Shown here one piece after another: positions 17,422-27,079 of a stretch of DNA of 64,000 nucleotides. The translations under genes were made by a program, and so were the position numbers. Location of the stretch: contig NZ_JAJSLW010000007.1 in assembly GCF_021729145.1 (NCBI RefSeq), positions 13,067 to 77,066 on the forward strand, read 5' to 3'. Within the stretch, counting starts at the first letter, position 1, and each line of letters begins with the position of its first letter. The notes beneath the pieces are model-generated. The model saw only the letters and a list, made by a program, of their open reading frames with translations, had not been told where the DNA came from and did not search any database. The DNA is from Membranihabitans maritimus. Lineage in GTDB: Bacteria; Bacteroidota; Bacteroidia; Chitinophagales; Saprospiraceae.

Positions 17422-17832
17422 TCAATTTAAATGTAGCAAGTTTATTATCCTGCTGGTAGATACATCCAATATTCCGGCATCCCGTAAAGACAATACAATA
17501 ATTACTATGGAAGTAAAAACGATAACTCCGAATATTATGCTTCCAAAAATTCGATTAAATGTCCTGGAAGGTGCTGTTTTTTTCTTCACAGCTACCCAAA
17601 ATCCCCCGAAAATTAACAAAAACGACCCAATACCGAAAATGTACCAAATAACATTCGCTATATTGACTGAACTTCTTTCTATAAAAGTTAAAAAATAAGG
17701 TGTTAAAAATAACAATACTACACAAAAAATTAAGAAAAGAATAAACCTGAGAAAGTTCAATTGCACACTGACTTTCCAAGCCATTATCAAGGCTAATAAT
17801 GACGAAAATATCAAAACCACATCTAGTATCAT
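17422..17832 (-). CDS. CvpA-like inner-membrane protein
   Basis: A 136-residue protein of four hydrophobic helices. The N-terminus MILDVVLIFSSLLALIMAW and the later FNRIFGSIIFGVIVFTSIVI match the layout of the CvpA (colicin V production) family, whose molecular role is still unclear; it is linked to envelope integrity. The start is the ATG at 17830-17832; three more codons upstream would need TTG. It is followed by the TonB-dependent receptor gene. Confidence 0.65.
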   Translation of the reverse strand: MILDVVLIFSSLLALIMAWKVSVQLNFLRFILFLIFCVVLLFLTPYFLTFIERSSVNIANVIWYIFGIGSFLLIFGGFWVAVKKKTAPSRTFNRIFGSIIFGVIVFTSIVIIVLSLRDAGILDVSTSRIINLLHLN

Positions 17833-17938
17833 TATATTCAAATGTAAGATGTAAATTATAAATATTCCATAAATCGGAACTACATTTGCTTATAAATTAT
17901 TATCTTAGTATAGCTTTAGTCATTGAATAACCCACAAA

Positions 17939-18457
17939 ATGAAGCAGTTAATAATAACCACATTGTTTTTTTTCAGTTCAGGCATCTTTGCCATCGGGCA
18001 GGAATCCGTAGATAAATTCCCCAGAACTATTTCTGAGTTGCCAGGCGTTTTCCAGATTGGAGAGTATGAATCTTTTTATAAAAACTTATATGCAGAGTAC
18101 CCCGGTTTTCTGTTGAGTGAGACCGGTAATAATATGAATGCTGCGTTCGAGAAATGGCTCAATATGATTTATGCAATGGAGGAGCATTCGAACACACTAG
18201 ACTTTGACCTCAATGGTTTGAAAGTTTGGTTGAATGTGTTTTTTAATGAAGATGGAAGTATTGATTTCCTGCAATTTCATAAAAAACCCTATTCCAAAAA
18301 TATAGATGAGAAGGAGTTAAAGGCATTTTTTAATTCTTTTATCAAAGAATACAAAATGCCAATTACGGCGGAAGGTAAATTTAACCACTCCGGGAGTGCA
18401 GGTTTCCCTACTTTTGGCAAAACCAGGCTTGAAGCCAAAAAACCGAATGGACAATAA
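17939..18457 (+). CDS. Secreted protein of unknown function
   Basis: The 172-residue product has a signal peptide (residues 1-20, cleavage after IFAIGQ) and a mixed alpha/beta body without a motif I know. The second half (LNVFFNEDGSIDFLQFHKKP) looks like the beta-sheet face seen in some TonB-C-like or nuclear-transport-like folds, but this is weak. A TACATTTG at 17881-17888 may be its -7 element. It stands alone, divergent from the CvpA-like gene and ahead of parE. Confidence 0.75.
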   Translation: MKQLIITTLFFFSSGIFAIGQESVDKFPRTISELPGVFQIGEYESFYKNLYAEYPGFLLSETGNNMNAAFEKWLNMIYAMEEHSNTLDFDLNGLKVWLNVFFNEDGSIDFLQFHKKPYSKNIDEKELKAFFNSFIKEYKMPITAEGKFNHSGSAGFPTFGKTRLEAKKPNGQ

Positions 18458-18514
18458 GGTTCTTCCTGTTCTACGTTAGGTGAATTTAAACATTCACATT
18501 ACAGATATATATCA

Positions 18515-18522
18515 TATATTTG
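18515..18522 (+). promoter_or_regulatory. Possible -7 element before parE
   Basis: A perfect TATATTTG 37 bases before the parE start codon. No good -33 TTTG was seen at the expected distance, so the call is weak. Confidence 0.4.
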
Positions 18523-18558
18523 TAGTTAATCTTTCAATGGTATAACTTTAAATAATGT

Positions 18559-20457
18559 ATGGCCGAACATAATTACACTGAAGACAATATAAAATCACTT
18601 GATTGGCGCGAACATATCCGAATCCGTCCGGGAATGTACATTGGGAAATTAGGTGATGGAAAAACAAAAGACGATGGAATATATGTTCTTATCAAAGAAA
18701 TCATTGACAATTCCATCGATGAATATGTCATGGGCAATGGAAAAAAAATAGAAGTATCCATTTCTGATGAGGGCTCTGTAAAAATACGGGACTATGGACG
18801 AGGCATTCCCCTGGGAAAAGTGATTGATTGTGTTTCGAAAATAAATACCGGCGGTAAATATGATTCCAAAGCCTTTAAAAAATCTGTTGGTTTAAATGGA
18901 GTTGGTACCAAAGCAGTTAATGCGTTATCTGACCAATTTCGGGTTTATTCTGTCCGAGAAGGAGAAAAAAAGGAGGCAATATTTGAAAGAGGTGCATTGG
19001 TAGAGGACCGAAAAGTTGAACAATGTAATGAAAGGAATGGCACTTTTATTGAATTTCACCCCGATGAAAGTATTTTCAAGAATTACCTCTATAACCACGA
19101 ATACGTAGAGGAACAACTTTGGAACTACGCCTATTTAAACGCAGGACTAACCATTCATTTTAACGGGAAAAAAATAAGGTCGGATAATGGGCTTAGGGAT
19201 TTATTGGAGAATCAAACCAAATCAGAACAACTTTTGTATCCGATCATCCATATAAAAGATGACGACATTGAAATGGCAATGTCCCACAGTAACCAATATG
19301 GAGAGGAATATTATTCATTTGTTAACGGTCAACACACGACACAGGGCGGAACGCATTTAGCTGCATTTCGTGAAGCATTAGTCGGTGTAATTCGTAACTT
19401 CTATAACAAAAATTTTGATGTAAGAGATATTCGCACATCCATTGTAGCAGCCATTAGCGTCAAAGTTGAAGAGCCCGTTTTCGAATCCCAAACCAAAACT
19501 AAATTAGGATCTACCCATGTAGGGGCAGATGGCCCGACCATTAGAACATTCCTCAATGATTTTTTATCCACAAAACTCGAAAACTTCCTTTATAGGAATA
19601 CGGATGTATCAGACATCATCCTCAAAAAAATAAAACAATCCGAAAAGGAACGTAAAGAAATAGCAGGTATAAAAAAAATTGCCAAAGAAAAGGCCAAAGT
19701 TGCCAATGTCCACAACAAAAAACTCAGAGATTGCAAAGTTCATTTAAGTGACAAAAAGGGCAATCAAGAAGACAAACGCAAGTCTACCATTTTTATCACA
19801 GAAGGAGATTCTGCAAGTGGTTCCATAACCCAGGCACGCGATGTAAGGTACCAGGCAATCTTTAGTTTAAGGGGAAAACCACTAAATTGTTTTGGTATGA
19901 GTAAAAAAGTGGTTTACCAAAATGAAGAGCTTAACCTCTTACAGCACGCTTTGAAAATTGAAGATGGATTGGAAGGACTTCGCTATAATAATGTAGTAAT
20001 AGCTTCCGATGCTGATGTCGATGGCATGCATATTCGACTTCTTATCCTAACATTTTTCCTACAATTCTTTCCTGATCTGGTTCGCGAAGGACATCTTTAT
20101 ATTTTAGAAACCCCTCTTTTTAGGGTTCGTAATAAAAAAGAAACGATCTATTGTTATTCTGAAGAAGAAAGAAAAGCAGCCGTTGATAAAATAGGAAAAA
20201 ATGCAGAAATAACAAGGTTTAAAGGGTTAGGGGAAATTTCACCCGGCGAGTTCGAAAATTTCATTAATGAAAATATCAGACTGGCTCCGGTAAGATTAAG
20301 CAACAAAATAAAAATTGAAGAATTACTGACCTATTATATGGGGAAAAACACTATGGACCGACAAGAGTTTATTATTGAAAACCTTAGGTTTGAACTCGAC
20401 GAAATCGTAGAAGAAGAAACATTTACAAAAAGTAAAAAACTAGAGTCTGTAGGATAA
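18559..20457 (+). CDS. parE: DNA topoisomerase IV subunit B
   Basis: The ATPase subunit of the type IIA topoisomerase that decatenates chromosomes. The GHKL ATPase domain has [17 protein letters not shown] and [14 protein letters not shown]; the TOPRIM domain has EGDSASGSI and the acidic [11 protein letters not shown]; the C-terminal block [13 protein letters not shown] is intact. The length of 632 residues and lack of the gyrase insert favour ParE over GyrB. In relatives parC usually follows directly; here a gene-poor 730-base stretch and then lon follow, so the A subunit must be elsewhere. Confidence 0.93.
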   Translation: MAEHNYTEDNIKSLDWREHIRIRPGMYIGKLGDGKTKDDGIYVLIKEIIDNSIDEYVMGNGKKIEVSISDEGSVKIRDYGRGIPLGKVIDCVSKINTGGKYDSKAFKKSVGLNGVGTKAVNALSDQFRVYSVREGEKKEAIFERGALVEDRKVEQCNERNGTFIEFHPDESIFKNYLYNHEYVEEQLWNYAYLNAGLTIHFNGKKIRSDNGLRDLLENQTKSEQLLYPIIHIKDDDIEMAMSHSNQYGEEYYSFVNGQHTTQGGTHLAAFREALVGVIRNFYNKNFDVRDIRTSIVAAISVKVEEPVFESQTKTKLGSTHVGADGPTIRTFLNDFLSTKLENFLYRNTDVSDIILKKIKQSEKERKEIAGIKKIAKEKAKVANVHNKKLRDCKVHLSDKKGNQEDKRKSTIFITEGDSASGSITQARDVRYQAIFSLRGKPLNCFGMSKKVVYQNEELNLLQHALKIEDGLEGLRYNNVVIASDADVDGMHIRLLILTFFLQFFPDLVREGHLYILETPLFRVRNKKETIYCYSEEERKAAVDKIGKNAEITRFKGLGEISPGEFENFINENIRLAPVRLSNKIKIEELLTYYMGKNTMDRQEFIIENLRFELDEIVEEETFTKSKKLESVG

Positions 20458-21187
20458 ACACGTTGGCATTTATTGTTCTCCGCTTACGGCTAAATTGAAA
20501 ATCTGTATTCCATCCATATTTATCATTCAGTCCGATTGAAAATATTGTAACTGTAATGCAAAGGATAATTCATGCAGGACAATTTTGAATTTTCAAGAAT
20601 GAAAACTTCTTTTTTCAAAATATACCATGTCTGAAATACAGTAAAATGCACTATATAATTAAGAAAAAGTTGAATTGTCTGCATATCTCACCACTGTCCA
20701 CTAACGAGTGATAACAACGTATTCCGTTCTGGAATGATCTTGCCCTGTTCCCCTGCCCAAGGCATCCATGATAAGGTAGGCCAGAAAAATAAATTTACAC
20801 TGATAGCCGGGTTTTCCATTGAAAATCTTTTGAGTCTAATGGCTTGGCAATAAGACAACCCTTCATCAGGCAAAACCACTTATACAGTCGTTACTACCTA
20901 ACCCGGATTACCCTATTTCCTCACCTTCAGGAGGAGATCCATGGAAGAAACCACACTAATCCAGGACGGATCAATTCCACGAATGACTAATCAGATCAAC
21001 CTAATTCACCTTCCTCTACATTCGAAACCTTGGCTAATTGTCGGATCCAGGATACGAGTATTAACAAATGACATTATGGCAAAAATTTGCCATAATGTCT
21101 ATAAATACGGTGTAAAACACCGTGGCACAATAGTTGAAATAAATGAATAGTGTACGTAGTAAATTGACAATTAATTAGAAGATATAT
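20458..21187. other. Gene-poor stretch between parE and lon, possible gene remnants
   Basis: 730 bases without a convincing gene. Its middle (about 20690-20960) is visibly richer in G and C than the flanks. A 63-residue minus-strand frame at 20688-20879 and a 69-residue plus-strand frame at 20941-21150 are open but match no family I know. The latter is preceded by AGGAGG six bases before its ATG, a Shine-Dalgarno-like site unusual for this genome. Remnants of a lost gene are possible. The large inverted repeat at 21070-21099 lies inside. Confidence 0.5.
21070..21099. repeat. Perfect 14-bp inverted repeat upstream of lon
   Basis: GACATTATGGCAAA (21070-21083) and TTTGCCATAATGTC (21086-21099) are exact reverse complements separated by two bases. 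The centre is about 103 bases before the lon start. It has no T-run on either side, so it does not look like a terminator; an operator for a dimeric regulator or a cruciform-forming site is more likely. It does not match the CIRCE heat-shock element. Confidence 0.9.
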
Positions 21188-23611
21188 ATGTTTGACAACT
21201 TGATGTTTCTTGACGGTATAAGTGATAAAGGGGATTTTTTGAAGATCAATCCTATGGCGGAATCCGATTTCTCCAATGAAGGTGATGAAAAGTTAGAACA
21301 CCTTCCAATAGTAGCTTTGCGAAATACTGTATTATTTCCAGGCGTAGTTATTCCCATTACTGTAGGACGTGACAAATCAATGAGAGCGGTAAAGGAAGCC
21401 TATGACAAATCTCAGTTAATTGGTGTTTTGTCTCAAAAAAAGACGGAAACAGAGGATCCTTTACCAGAAGAATTATATCCTATCGGTACCGTTGCCCGTA
21501 TCGTAAAACTGATACATACCAATGACGGTAGCCTAACGGCTATTCTTCAGGGAAGATATCGTTTTGAGCTTGAAGAACTTGTATCGGATCACCCCTTTCT
21601 TTACGGCAAGGTAAACTACCTTGGTAGTGTGACATTTGATAAAGATGATCTGGAACTTCAGGCCTTAATCTCATCCATTAACGACACATCCAAGCAGATT
21701 ATCGATCTCTCTCCTCAAATCCCTACAGAGGCCATAATGATGTTAAGAAATATTGACAGTCCTATATTTCTCATCGATTTTATTTCTTCCAATCTTAACT
21801 TAAAGGTTGATGTTAAACAGCAAATTCTGGAGGAAACAGACCTCCTCAAAAAGGCCAAAAATGTCCTCAATCTGCTTAATAATGAACTTAAGGTTCTCGA
21901 ATTAAAAAATCAAATTGAAAATAAGGTCAAGGTAGATATAGAAAAGCAACAAAGAGATTATTTCCTGAATCAACAGTTAAAGACCATTCAAGAAGAACTC
22001 GGGGATAATCCGCAAATGGAGGACATTAATAAAATGAAAGAGCGGGCAAAAAGCAAAAATTGGCCCGAAAAAATAGGGAAGGCATTTGACAAGGAAATTT
22101 CCAAACTTCAACGGTTAAATCCCCAGGTAGCAGAATACGGAATAACTTTGAGCCATCTGGAACTTATGCTCGATTTACCCTGGGGTGAATATACCAATGA
22201 TAATTTTGACCTGAAAAAAGTGAGGGAGAAACTAGATGAAGACCACTATGGATTAGATAAAATCAAAGATCGTATTATAGAACACCTGGCCGTTTTGAAA
22301 TTAAAGGGAGACATGAAAGCCCCTATTTTGTGCTTAGTTGGCCCTCCTGGTGTAGGTAAGACTTCATTGGGAAAAAGTGTAGCTGATGCCATAGGAAGAA
22401 AATATATACGCATGTCTTTAGGTGGCCTACACGATGAATCAGAAATAAGAGGACACCGAAAAACTTACATAGGCGCCATGCCAGGTAGAATCCTGCAATC
22501 GCTAAAAAAAGCTAAATCTTCAAATCCCGTTTTTATTCTTGATGAAATAGATAAAATAGGTAGCGACTTTCGAGGTGATCCATCCTCTGCCCTATTGGAA
22601 GTTCTGGATCCGGAGCAAAACAGCACATTTTACGATAATTACCTGGAACAGGAGTATGATTTGTCCAAAGTAATGTTTATCGCGACCGCTAATACCTTAA
22701 ACGGAATACAGCCAGCGTTACGTGATCGGATGGAAATCATCAATGTTAGCGGTTACTCCCAGGAAGAAAAATTGGAAATTACCAAACGGCACCTCATCCC
22801 AGACCAAAGAAAAGAACACGGGCTTAAGGCAAAAAATATTAGAATTAGTGATGGTGTTATAAAGGAAGTTATCAGCAAATATACACGGGAATCTGGGGTG
22901 AGAAATCTCAATAGACAAATTGCTGGACTGATGAGACATGCAGCCAAAGAAATTGCAATGGATAATGCCAAGTCAGTGGGAATAAAGATTAAGGAGTTAA
23001 CCGATATTCTGGGACCGGGAAGATTCACAAATGATATGTATAAAGAGGTGAATGTTGCAGGTGTGGCCGTTGGGCTGGCATGGACTTCGGTAGGTGGCGA
23101 CATATTATTCATAGAATCTTCATCTTCAAACGGTAAAGGAAAGCTTACACTAACCGGGAATCTAGGTGATGTAATGAAAGAATCTGCTTCTACAGCCTTA
23201 AGTTATATCAAATCTAATGCAGATGAACTTGGAATTCCACCAAAAGTATTCTCTGAAAAGGATATACATATACATGTTCCTGAAGGTGCAATCCCCAAAG
23301 ATGGACCTTCTGCGGGAGTGACTATGCTTACCTCATTGGTGTCACTATTAACCGGGATTCCGGTCAAACCATTTTTGGCCATGACGGGCGAAATCACCCT
23401 ACGAGGAAAAGTACTTCCGGTAGGTGGAATAAAAGAAAAAGTACTGGCAGCAAAAAGAGCAGGAATAAAAGAGATAATTCTATGTAATAAAAACGAGAAA
23501 AATATTAAAGAAATTGATGACACATACATAGAGGGATTGACCATCCACTATGTATCCGAAATGAAACAGGTAATTGAAATTGCGCTTGAACAAAAACCCG
23601 AGAAAAATTAA
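21188..23611 (+). CDS. lon: ATP-dependent protease Lon
   Basis: Lon degrades damaged and regulatory proteins in the cytoplasm. The N-terminal substrate-binding domain (about residues 38-230) starts LPIVALRNTVLFPGVVIPI. The AAA+ module has Walker A GPPGVGKTS near residue 384 and Walker B VFILDEIDKIG. The protease domain has the catalytic Ser near 708 (PKDGPSAGVTM) and Lys near 751 (GGIKEKVLAAKRAG). At 807 residues it is full length. The start at 21188 gives the acidic Bacteroidota N-terminus; ATG 21203 is an alternative. A large inverted repeat upstream may regulate it. Confidence 0.97.
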   Translation: MFDNLMFLDGISDKGDFLKINPMAESDFSNEGDEKLEHLPIVALRNTVLFPGVVIPITVGRDKSMRAVKEAYDKSQLIGVLSQKKTETEDPLPEELYPIGTVARIVKLIHTNDGSLTAILQGRYRFELEELVSDHPFLYGKVNYLGSVTFDKDDLELQALISSINDTSKQIIDLSPQIPTEAIMMLRNIDSPIFLIDFISSNLNLKVDVKQQILEETDLLKKAKNVLNLLNNELKVLELKNQIENKVKVDIEKQQRDYFLNQQLKTIQEELGDNPQMEDINKMKERAKSKNWPEKIGKAFDKEISKLQRLNPQVAEYGITLSHLELMLDLPWGEYTNDNFDLKKVREKLDEDHYGLDKIKDRIIEHLAVLKLKGDMKAPILCLVGPPGVGKTSLGKSVADAIGRKYIRMSLGGLHDESEIRGHRKTYIGAMPGRILQSLKKAKSSNPVFILDEIDKIGSDFRGDPSSALLEVLDPEQNSTFYDNYLEQEYDLSKVMFIATANTLNGIQPALRDRMEIINVSGYSQEEKLEITKRHLIPDQRKEHGLKAKNIRISDGVIKEVISKYTRESGVRNLNRQIAGLMRHAAKEIAMDNAKSVGIKIKELTDILGPGRFTNDMYKEVNVAGVAVGLAWTSVGGDILFIESSSSNGKGKLTLTGNLGDVMKESASTALSYIKSNADELGIPPKVFSEKDIHIHVPEGAIPKDGPSAGVTMLTSLVSLLTGIPVKPFLAMTGEITLRGKVLPVGGIKEKVLAAKRAGIKEIILCNKNEKNIKEIDDTYIEGLTIHYVSEMKQVIEIALEQKPEKN

Positions 23612-23809
23612 TTATTAAACCAATATGGTATTCAAATCTTTACGAAAAAATAGATTTTAACGGGTATTTTTAAGTAAGGGAAGACACATTCAGGAAAAAC
23701 ATGGATATAAAAATCGTTAAATAGCGGTTAAAATCATTGAAGGATCAAGCTTCATTTTAATTAAAATTCGTTATTTTCACTATAAGATCTTTATTTTAAA
23801 GAATTCAAG

Positions 23810-24475
23810 ATGAAATTAAATTTTTCCTACATATTATTCCCAATGCTTTTGTTGGCCATTGCCATTACCCGGACAAATGGACAAAAATCAATTTCTGATT
23901 CCCTGCTTGTTCAATTCTCAGGTGTAGTGGTCGCTGAAGAAAAAGATACTATTTCCCCAATTCCTTTTGCGAATATATTTATCCCGGGAACTGGAAGGGG
24001 TACTTATTCTAATCTCGATGGTTTCTTTTCAATAGTAGCTCAAAAAGGACAAACGATCGAATTTTCAGCACTAGGTTATAAAACAATCGAATATGTTATC
24101 CCCGATACTTTATCTACGAATAGATATTCGATAATACAGTTAATGTCCAAGGATTCAATCGTATTGCCACAAGCTACCATTTATCCCTGGCCAAGTAAAG
24201 AACATTTCAAACAAGAGTTTTTGGCTTTGGAAGTGCCAGATCAGGAGTTAATGGACCTTGCCGAGGAAAATTTATCCCCTGAAAAGCTTCAGGCACTTCA
24301 AAAATTCACTCCGCGATCCGGAGAAGAAACCTCCGCATTTTACCTTCAACAACAAGCTAAAACCTATTATTATATGGGTCAAACACCCCCTATGAACATT
24401 CTAAGTCCTATTGCCTGGGCAAAGTTTATTAAGAGTTTAAAAAACGGTGATTTTAAGAGTAAGTCCAAACAATAA
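23810..24475 (+). CDS. Secreted CarboxypepD_reg-like domain protein
   Basis: The signal peptide (about residues 1-24, ending TRTNGQ) is followed by one carboxypeptidase-regulatory-like beta domain, recognisable by FSGVVVAEE, IPFANIFIPGTGRGTYSNLDGFFSI and the closing FSALGYKTIEY. The C-terminal 90 residues are helical and of unknown role (YPWPSKEHFKQEFLAL). Proteins of this size and layout are common in Bacteroidota as envelope proteins of unknown function; the domain otherwise occurs at the N-terminus of SusC-like receptors. It appears to be a single-gene unit between lon and metF. Confidence 0.85.
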   Translation: MKLNFSYILFPMLLLAIAITRTNGQKSISDSLLVQFSGVVVAEEKDTISPIPFANIFIPGTGRGTYSNLDGFFSIVAQKGQTIEFSALGYKTIEYVIPDTLSTNRYSIIQLMSKDSIVLPQATIYPWPSKEHFKQEFLALEVPDQELMDLAEENLSPEKLQALQKFTPRSGEETSAFYLQQQAKTYYYMGQTPPMNILSPIAWAKFIKSLKNGDFKSKSKQ

Positions 24476-24534
24476 AATCCTGTATTCCATTTATCATAAT
24501 ATTTTAATAAATATGGTATAATCAAATGAATGAT

Positions 24535-24566
24535 TACCTTTGCGGTCCTGTCGTGGCAAATTTGCC
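24535..24566 (+). promoter_or_regulatory. Possible metF -7 element and adjacent palindrome
   Basis: A perfect TACCTTTG (24535-24542) is followed at 24555-24566 by the 12-bp perfect palindrome GGCAAATTTGCC, which would lie at or just after the start of transcription. The leader to metF would be about 180 bases. No -33 TTTG is clear. The palindrome shares its GGCAAA/TTTGCC arms with the inverted repeat before lon. Confidence 0.4.
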
Positions 24567-24727
24567 CCGCATATTTTCTCAATGAAAGAAATGAAGATTT
24601 GATTTTATGAAATGAACATAAATTTATTTAATCAACATTTACATGGGAAATGATGAAGGTAAGTTTATGGGTGTTCTTGAATGGAATAAATTTTTTCTAC
24701 CATTCAGGAATCAAAAATTGAAGATAA

Positions 24728-25687
24728 ATGAAAGTGACTGAATATTTTGAAAAGGCTCAAGGGAGATGCCTGGCTTCATTTGAAGTATTACCCCCGATTA
24801 AAGGTGGTGGTATCGAATCAATTTTTAAAACACTAGATCCTTTAATGGAATTTAAACCTCCCTTTATAGACGTCACTTACCACCGTGAAGAATACGTATA
24901 TAAGGAAAACAAAAATGGGTTTTACGAAAAGACTTCCATTAGAAAACGCCCTGGGACGGTTGGTATATGTACCGCCATTATGCATCGATATGGTGTAGAA
25001 TCTGTTCCACATTTATTGTGTGGAGGATTTACAATCGAAGAAACAGAAGATGTACTTATAGACTTGAATTTTCTTGGAATTAAAAACATCCTGACCTTAA
25101 GAGGAGATGCCCGAAAATTCGAATCCAGGTTCGTACCAACCGAAGGAGGACATGAATATGCCATTGACCTGGTAAAACAGGTGGAAAGAATGAATAACGG
25201 AATTTATCTTGATGCCAATATTGAGAACGGACAAAAAACCAATTTCTGCATCGGGGTTGCCGGGTATCCGGAAAAGCATTTTGAAGCGCCAAATGAAGAA
25301 ATTGATATTCAATTTACAAAAGATAAAATAGATGCAGGTGGCGATTATATTGTCACCCAGATGTTCTTTGACAACAAAGCTTTCTTTAAGTATCGTGATA
25401 AATGCAGGGCAAATGGCATAAAAGTTCCTATTGTTCCCGGCATAAAACCATTGACGAAATTATATCAGTTAAATTCAATTCCCAGATTTTTCTTCACCAA
25501 TATTCCTAATGAGCTGTCAAAAGAAATGCTCAAAGTAAAGGATAGTAAGAAAAAAGTAAAAGAAGTAGGAATAGAATGGTGTATCCAGCAATGCAAAGAG
25601 TTAAAGGAAGCCGGAGTACCTGGAATTCATTTCTATACCATGGGTGACTCTAAAACCATTAGCAAAATTGCAGAAGCAGTATTTTAA
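24728..25687 (+). CDS. metF: Methylenetetrahydrofolate reductase
   Basis: MetF reduces 5,10-methylene-THF to 5-methyl-THF with FAD, supplying methyl groups for methionine synthesis. The TIM-barrel protein of 319 residues has the family signatures ASFEVLPPIKGGG at the start, FIDVTYHREEY, NILTLRGDARK near residue 120, GGDYIVTQMFFDN near 201 and VPIVPGIKPL near 230. The start at 24728 is preceded by an A-rich leader. No methionine synthase gene is adjacent. I looked for SAM-I and SAM-II riboswitch signatures in the leader and saw none. Confidence 0.96.
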   Translation: MKVTEYFEKAQGRCLASFEVLPPIKGGGIESIFKTLDPLMEFKPPFIDVTYHREEYVYKENKNGFYEKTSIRKRPGTVGICTAIMHRYGVESVPHLLCGGFTIEETEDVLIDLNFLGIKNILTLRGDARKFESRFVPTEGGHEYAIDLVKQVERMNNGIYLDANIENGQKTNFCIGVAGYPEKHFEAPNEEIDIQFTKDKIDAGGDYIVTQMFFDNKAFFKYRDKCRANGIKVPIVPGIKPLTKLYQLNSIPRFFFTNIPNELSKEMLKVKDSKKKVKEVGIEWCIQQCKELKEAGVPGIHFYTMGDSKTISKIAEAVF

Positions 25688-25951
25688 CGAATGAGAGAAA
25701 CGGTATCGAGACTCCGAACTTGTGATTAGCTAGAAGAGGCCTGCTTCGAAACTCATAAAACACCCGTTCCAATCTATTTTATCCGCATTATTCAGTCTAT
25801 CTCAAAACTGATTATACCGGGATAGAAACGACAGAAATGTCTAAACGTTAGGGGCCCTCATCGTTCTTTTCTTCCCGGGCACCTGTGTTAATATGAGAAC
25901 ACCACTGCAGTCAGAGTTTATAAACCCGTTTTATAAATGGTGAACTTTAAT

Positions 25952-27079
25952 TTATAAAGGCAAAAATTCCTCTATGGTAAGTCCATATCCATCCAGGGCA
26001 ATTCTCTTTTTGGGATGTTCTGTCAACAATTTCATTTTACGTATACCCATATCCAATAATATTTGAGCCCCAATCCCAAAATCACGTTGTTGGTCCATTT
26101 CCTTCTTGACGGAATTACCTTGCGTAAATTGATGTATTAATGATACAGGATCTTTCATTTTTTCTTTGTGATGCATAATCAGCAAAAGCCCATTATCAAC
26201 ATTTTCCATATGATCCAATGCTTTTTTTACTTCATGCGTATTTTCTTTAAATACATAATCAAAAACTCCATCTTCCCAGTCAACATAAGATTGTACCCGG
26301 ACCATAACAGATTCTGATTCATCCCACTGGCCTTTACTAATAACCAAATGTTGATCGTCTGTAGTAATTTGATTATACACACTGAAAGTCAAAACACCAT
26401 AGGGTGTCTTCAATATCTCCGAGTGTATTTTTGTAACAAGTTGTTCCTTTTGTAGTCGATAAGAAACCAAATCTTTGATGGTGATTAATTTCAAATCATG
26501 TTTCTCTGCAATTTCACTTAAATGCGGTAACCTGGCCATTGTACCATCGTCATTCAATATTTCCACCAGCACACCCGCGGGATAAAATCCTGCCAGTCGC
26601 GCCAAATCGATCGCAGCCTCAGTATGTCCCGTACGTCGAAGTACTCCACCATTTTTGGCTTTAAGGGGGAATATATGCCCGGGTTTGGCATAATCCGTAG
26701 GTTTTGTTTCAGGGTCGACTAATTTCCTGATTCCTGTAGATCTATCATAGGCGGATATTCCCGTAGTACATCCAAAACCCTTCAAATCTATAGAAACAGT
26801 AAAAGCTGTTTCGTGCATTGACGTATTATTTCCAACCATCGGGTATAAATCAAGTTCAAATGCCCGCTGTTCTGTAATAGGTGCACAGATAAGACCTCTT
26901 CCGTATGTCGCCATAAAGTTTATAATTTCAGGAGAAATTTTCTCTGCTGCGCATATAAAGTCCCCTTCATTCTCTCGGTCTTCGTCATCAACGACAATTA
27001 CGACTTTTCCATTACGGATGTCTTCCAGTGCTTCTTCAATGGTATTGATCAATATCCCATTTATGGTATTTTCTTGCAT
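25952..27079 (-). CDS. ribB: 3,4-dihydroxy-2-butanone-4-phosphate synthase with degenerate GTP cyclohydrolase II domain
   Basis: The RibB half (residues about 8-205) makes the four-carbon precursor of riboflavin from ribulose 5-phosphate; the acidic VVDDEDRENEGD and RRTGHTEAAIDLARLAG blocks are intact. The C-terminal half has the RibA fold (DFGIGAQILLDMGIRKMKLLT is well kept), but the places of the three zinc cysteines and the EGRG loop are replaced (VRVQSYVDWED, MHHKEKM). It therefore cannot be an ordinary GTP cyclohydrolase II. Such degenerate halves occur in other bacteria. Its 5' end overlaps the glycosyltransferase gene by 44 bases; an internal TTG at residue 10 would reduce the overlap. 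Confidence 0.9.
   Translation of the reverse strand: MQENTINGILINTIEEALEDIRNGKVVIVVDDEDRENEGDFICAAEKISPEIINFMATYGRGLICAPITEQRAFELDLYPMVGNNTSMHETAFTVSIDLKGFGCTTGISAYDRSTGIRKLVDPETKPTDYAKPGHIFPLKAKNGGVLRRTGHTEAAIDLARLAGFYPAGVLVEILNDDGTMARLPHLSEIAEKHDLKLITIKDLVSYRLQKEQLVTKIHSEILKTPYGVLTFSVYNQITTDDQHLVISKGQWDESESVMVRVQSYVDWEDGVFDYVFKENTHEVKKALDHMENVDNGLLLIMHHKEKMKDPVSLIHQFTQGNSVKKEMDQQRDFGIGAQILLDMGIRKMKLLTEHPKKRIALDGYGLTIEEFLPL

Noticed and set aside
21070-21099. Inverted repeat as a CIRCE (HrcA) element
   Set aside because: CIRCE is TTAGCACTC-N9-GAGTGCTAA; neither arm nor spacing agrees.
20941-21150. 69-residue gene with a Shine-Dalgarno-like site
   Set aside because: The frame runs through the perfect inverted repeat, matches no family, and a Shine-Dalgarno site is not the rule in this genome; kept only as a possible remnant.
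24549-24727. SAM riboswitch in the metF leader
   Set aside because: Neither the SAM-I core nor the SAM-II pseudoknot pattern could be found by eye; only a short palindrome is present.
25688-25951. tRNA-like segment after metF (TTCGAAAC near 25745)
   Set aside because: No acceptor stem, D-arm or anticodon arm can be formed around it.
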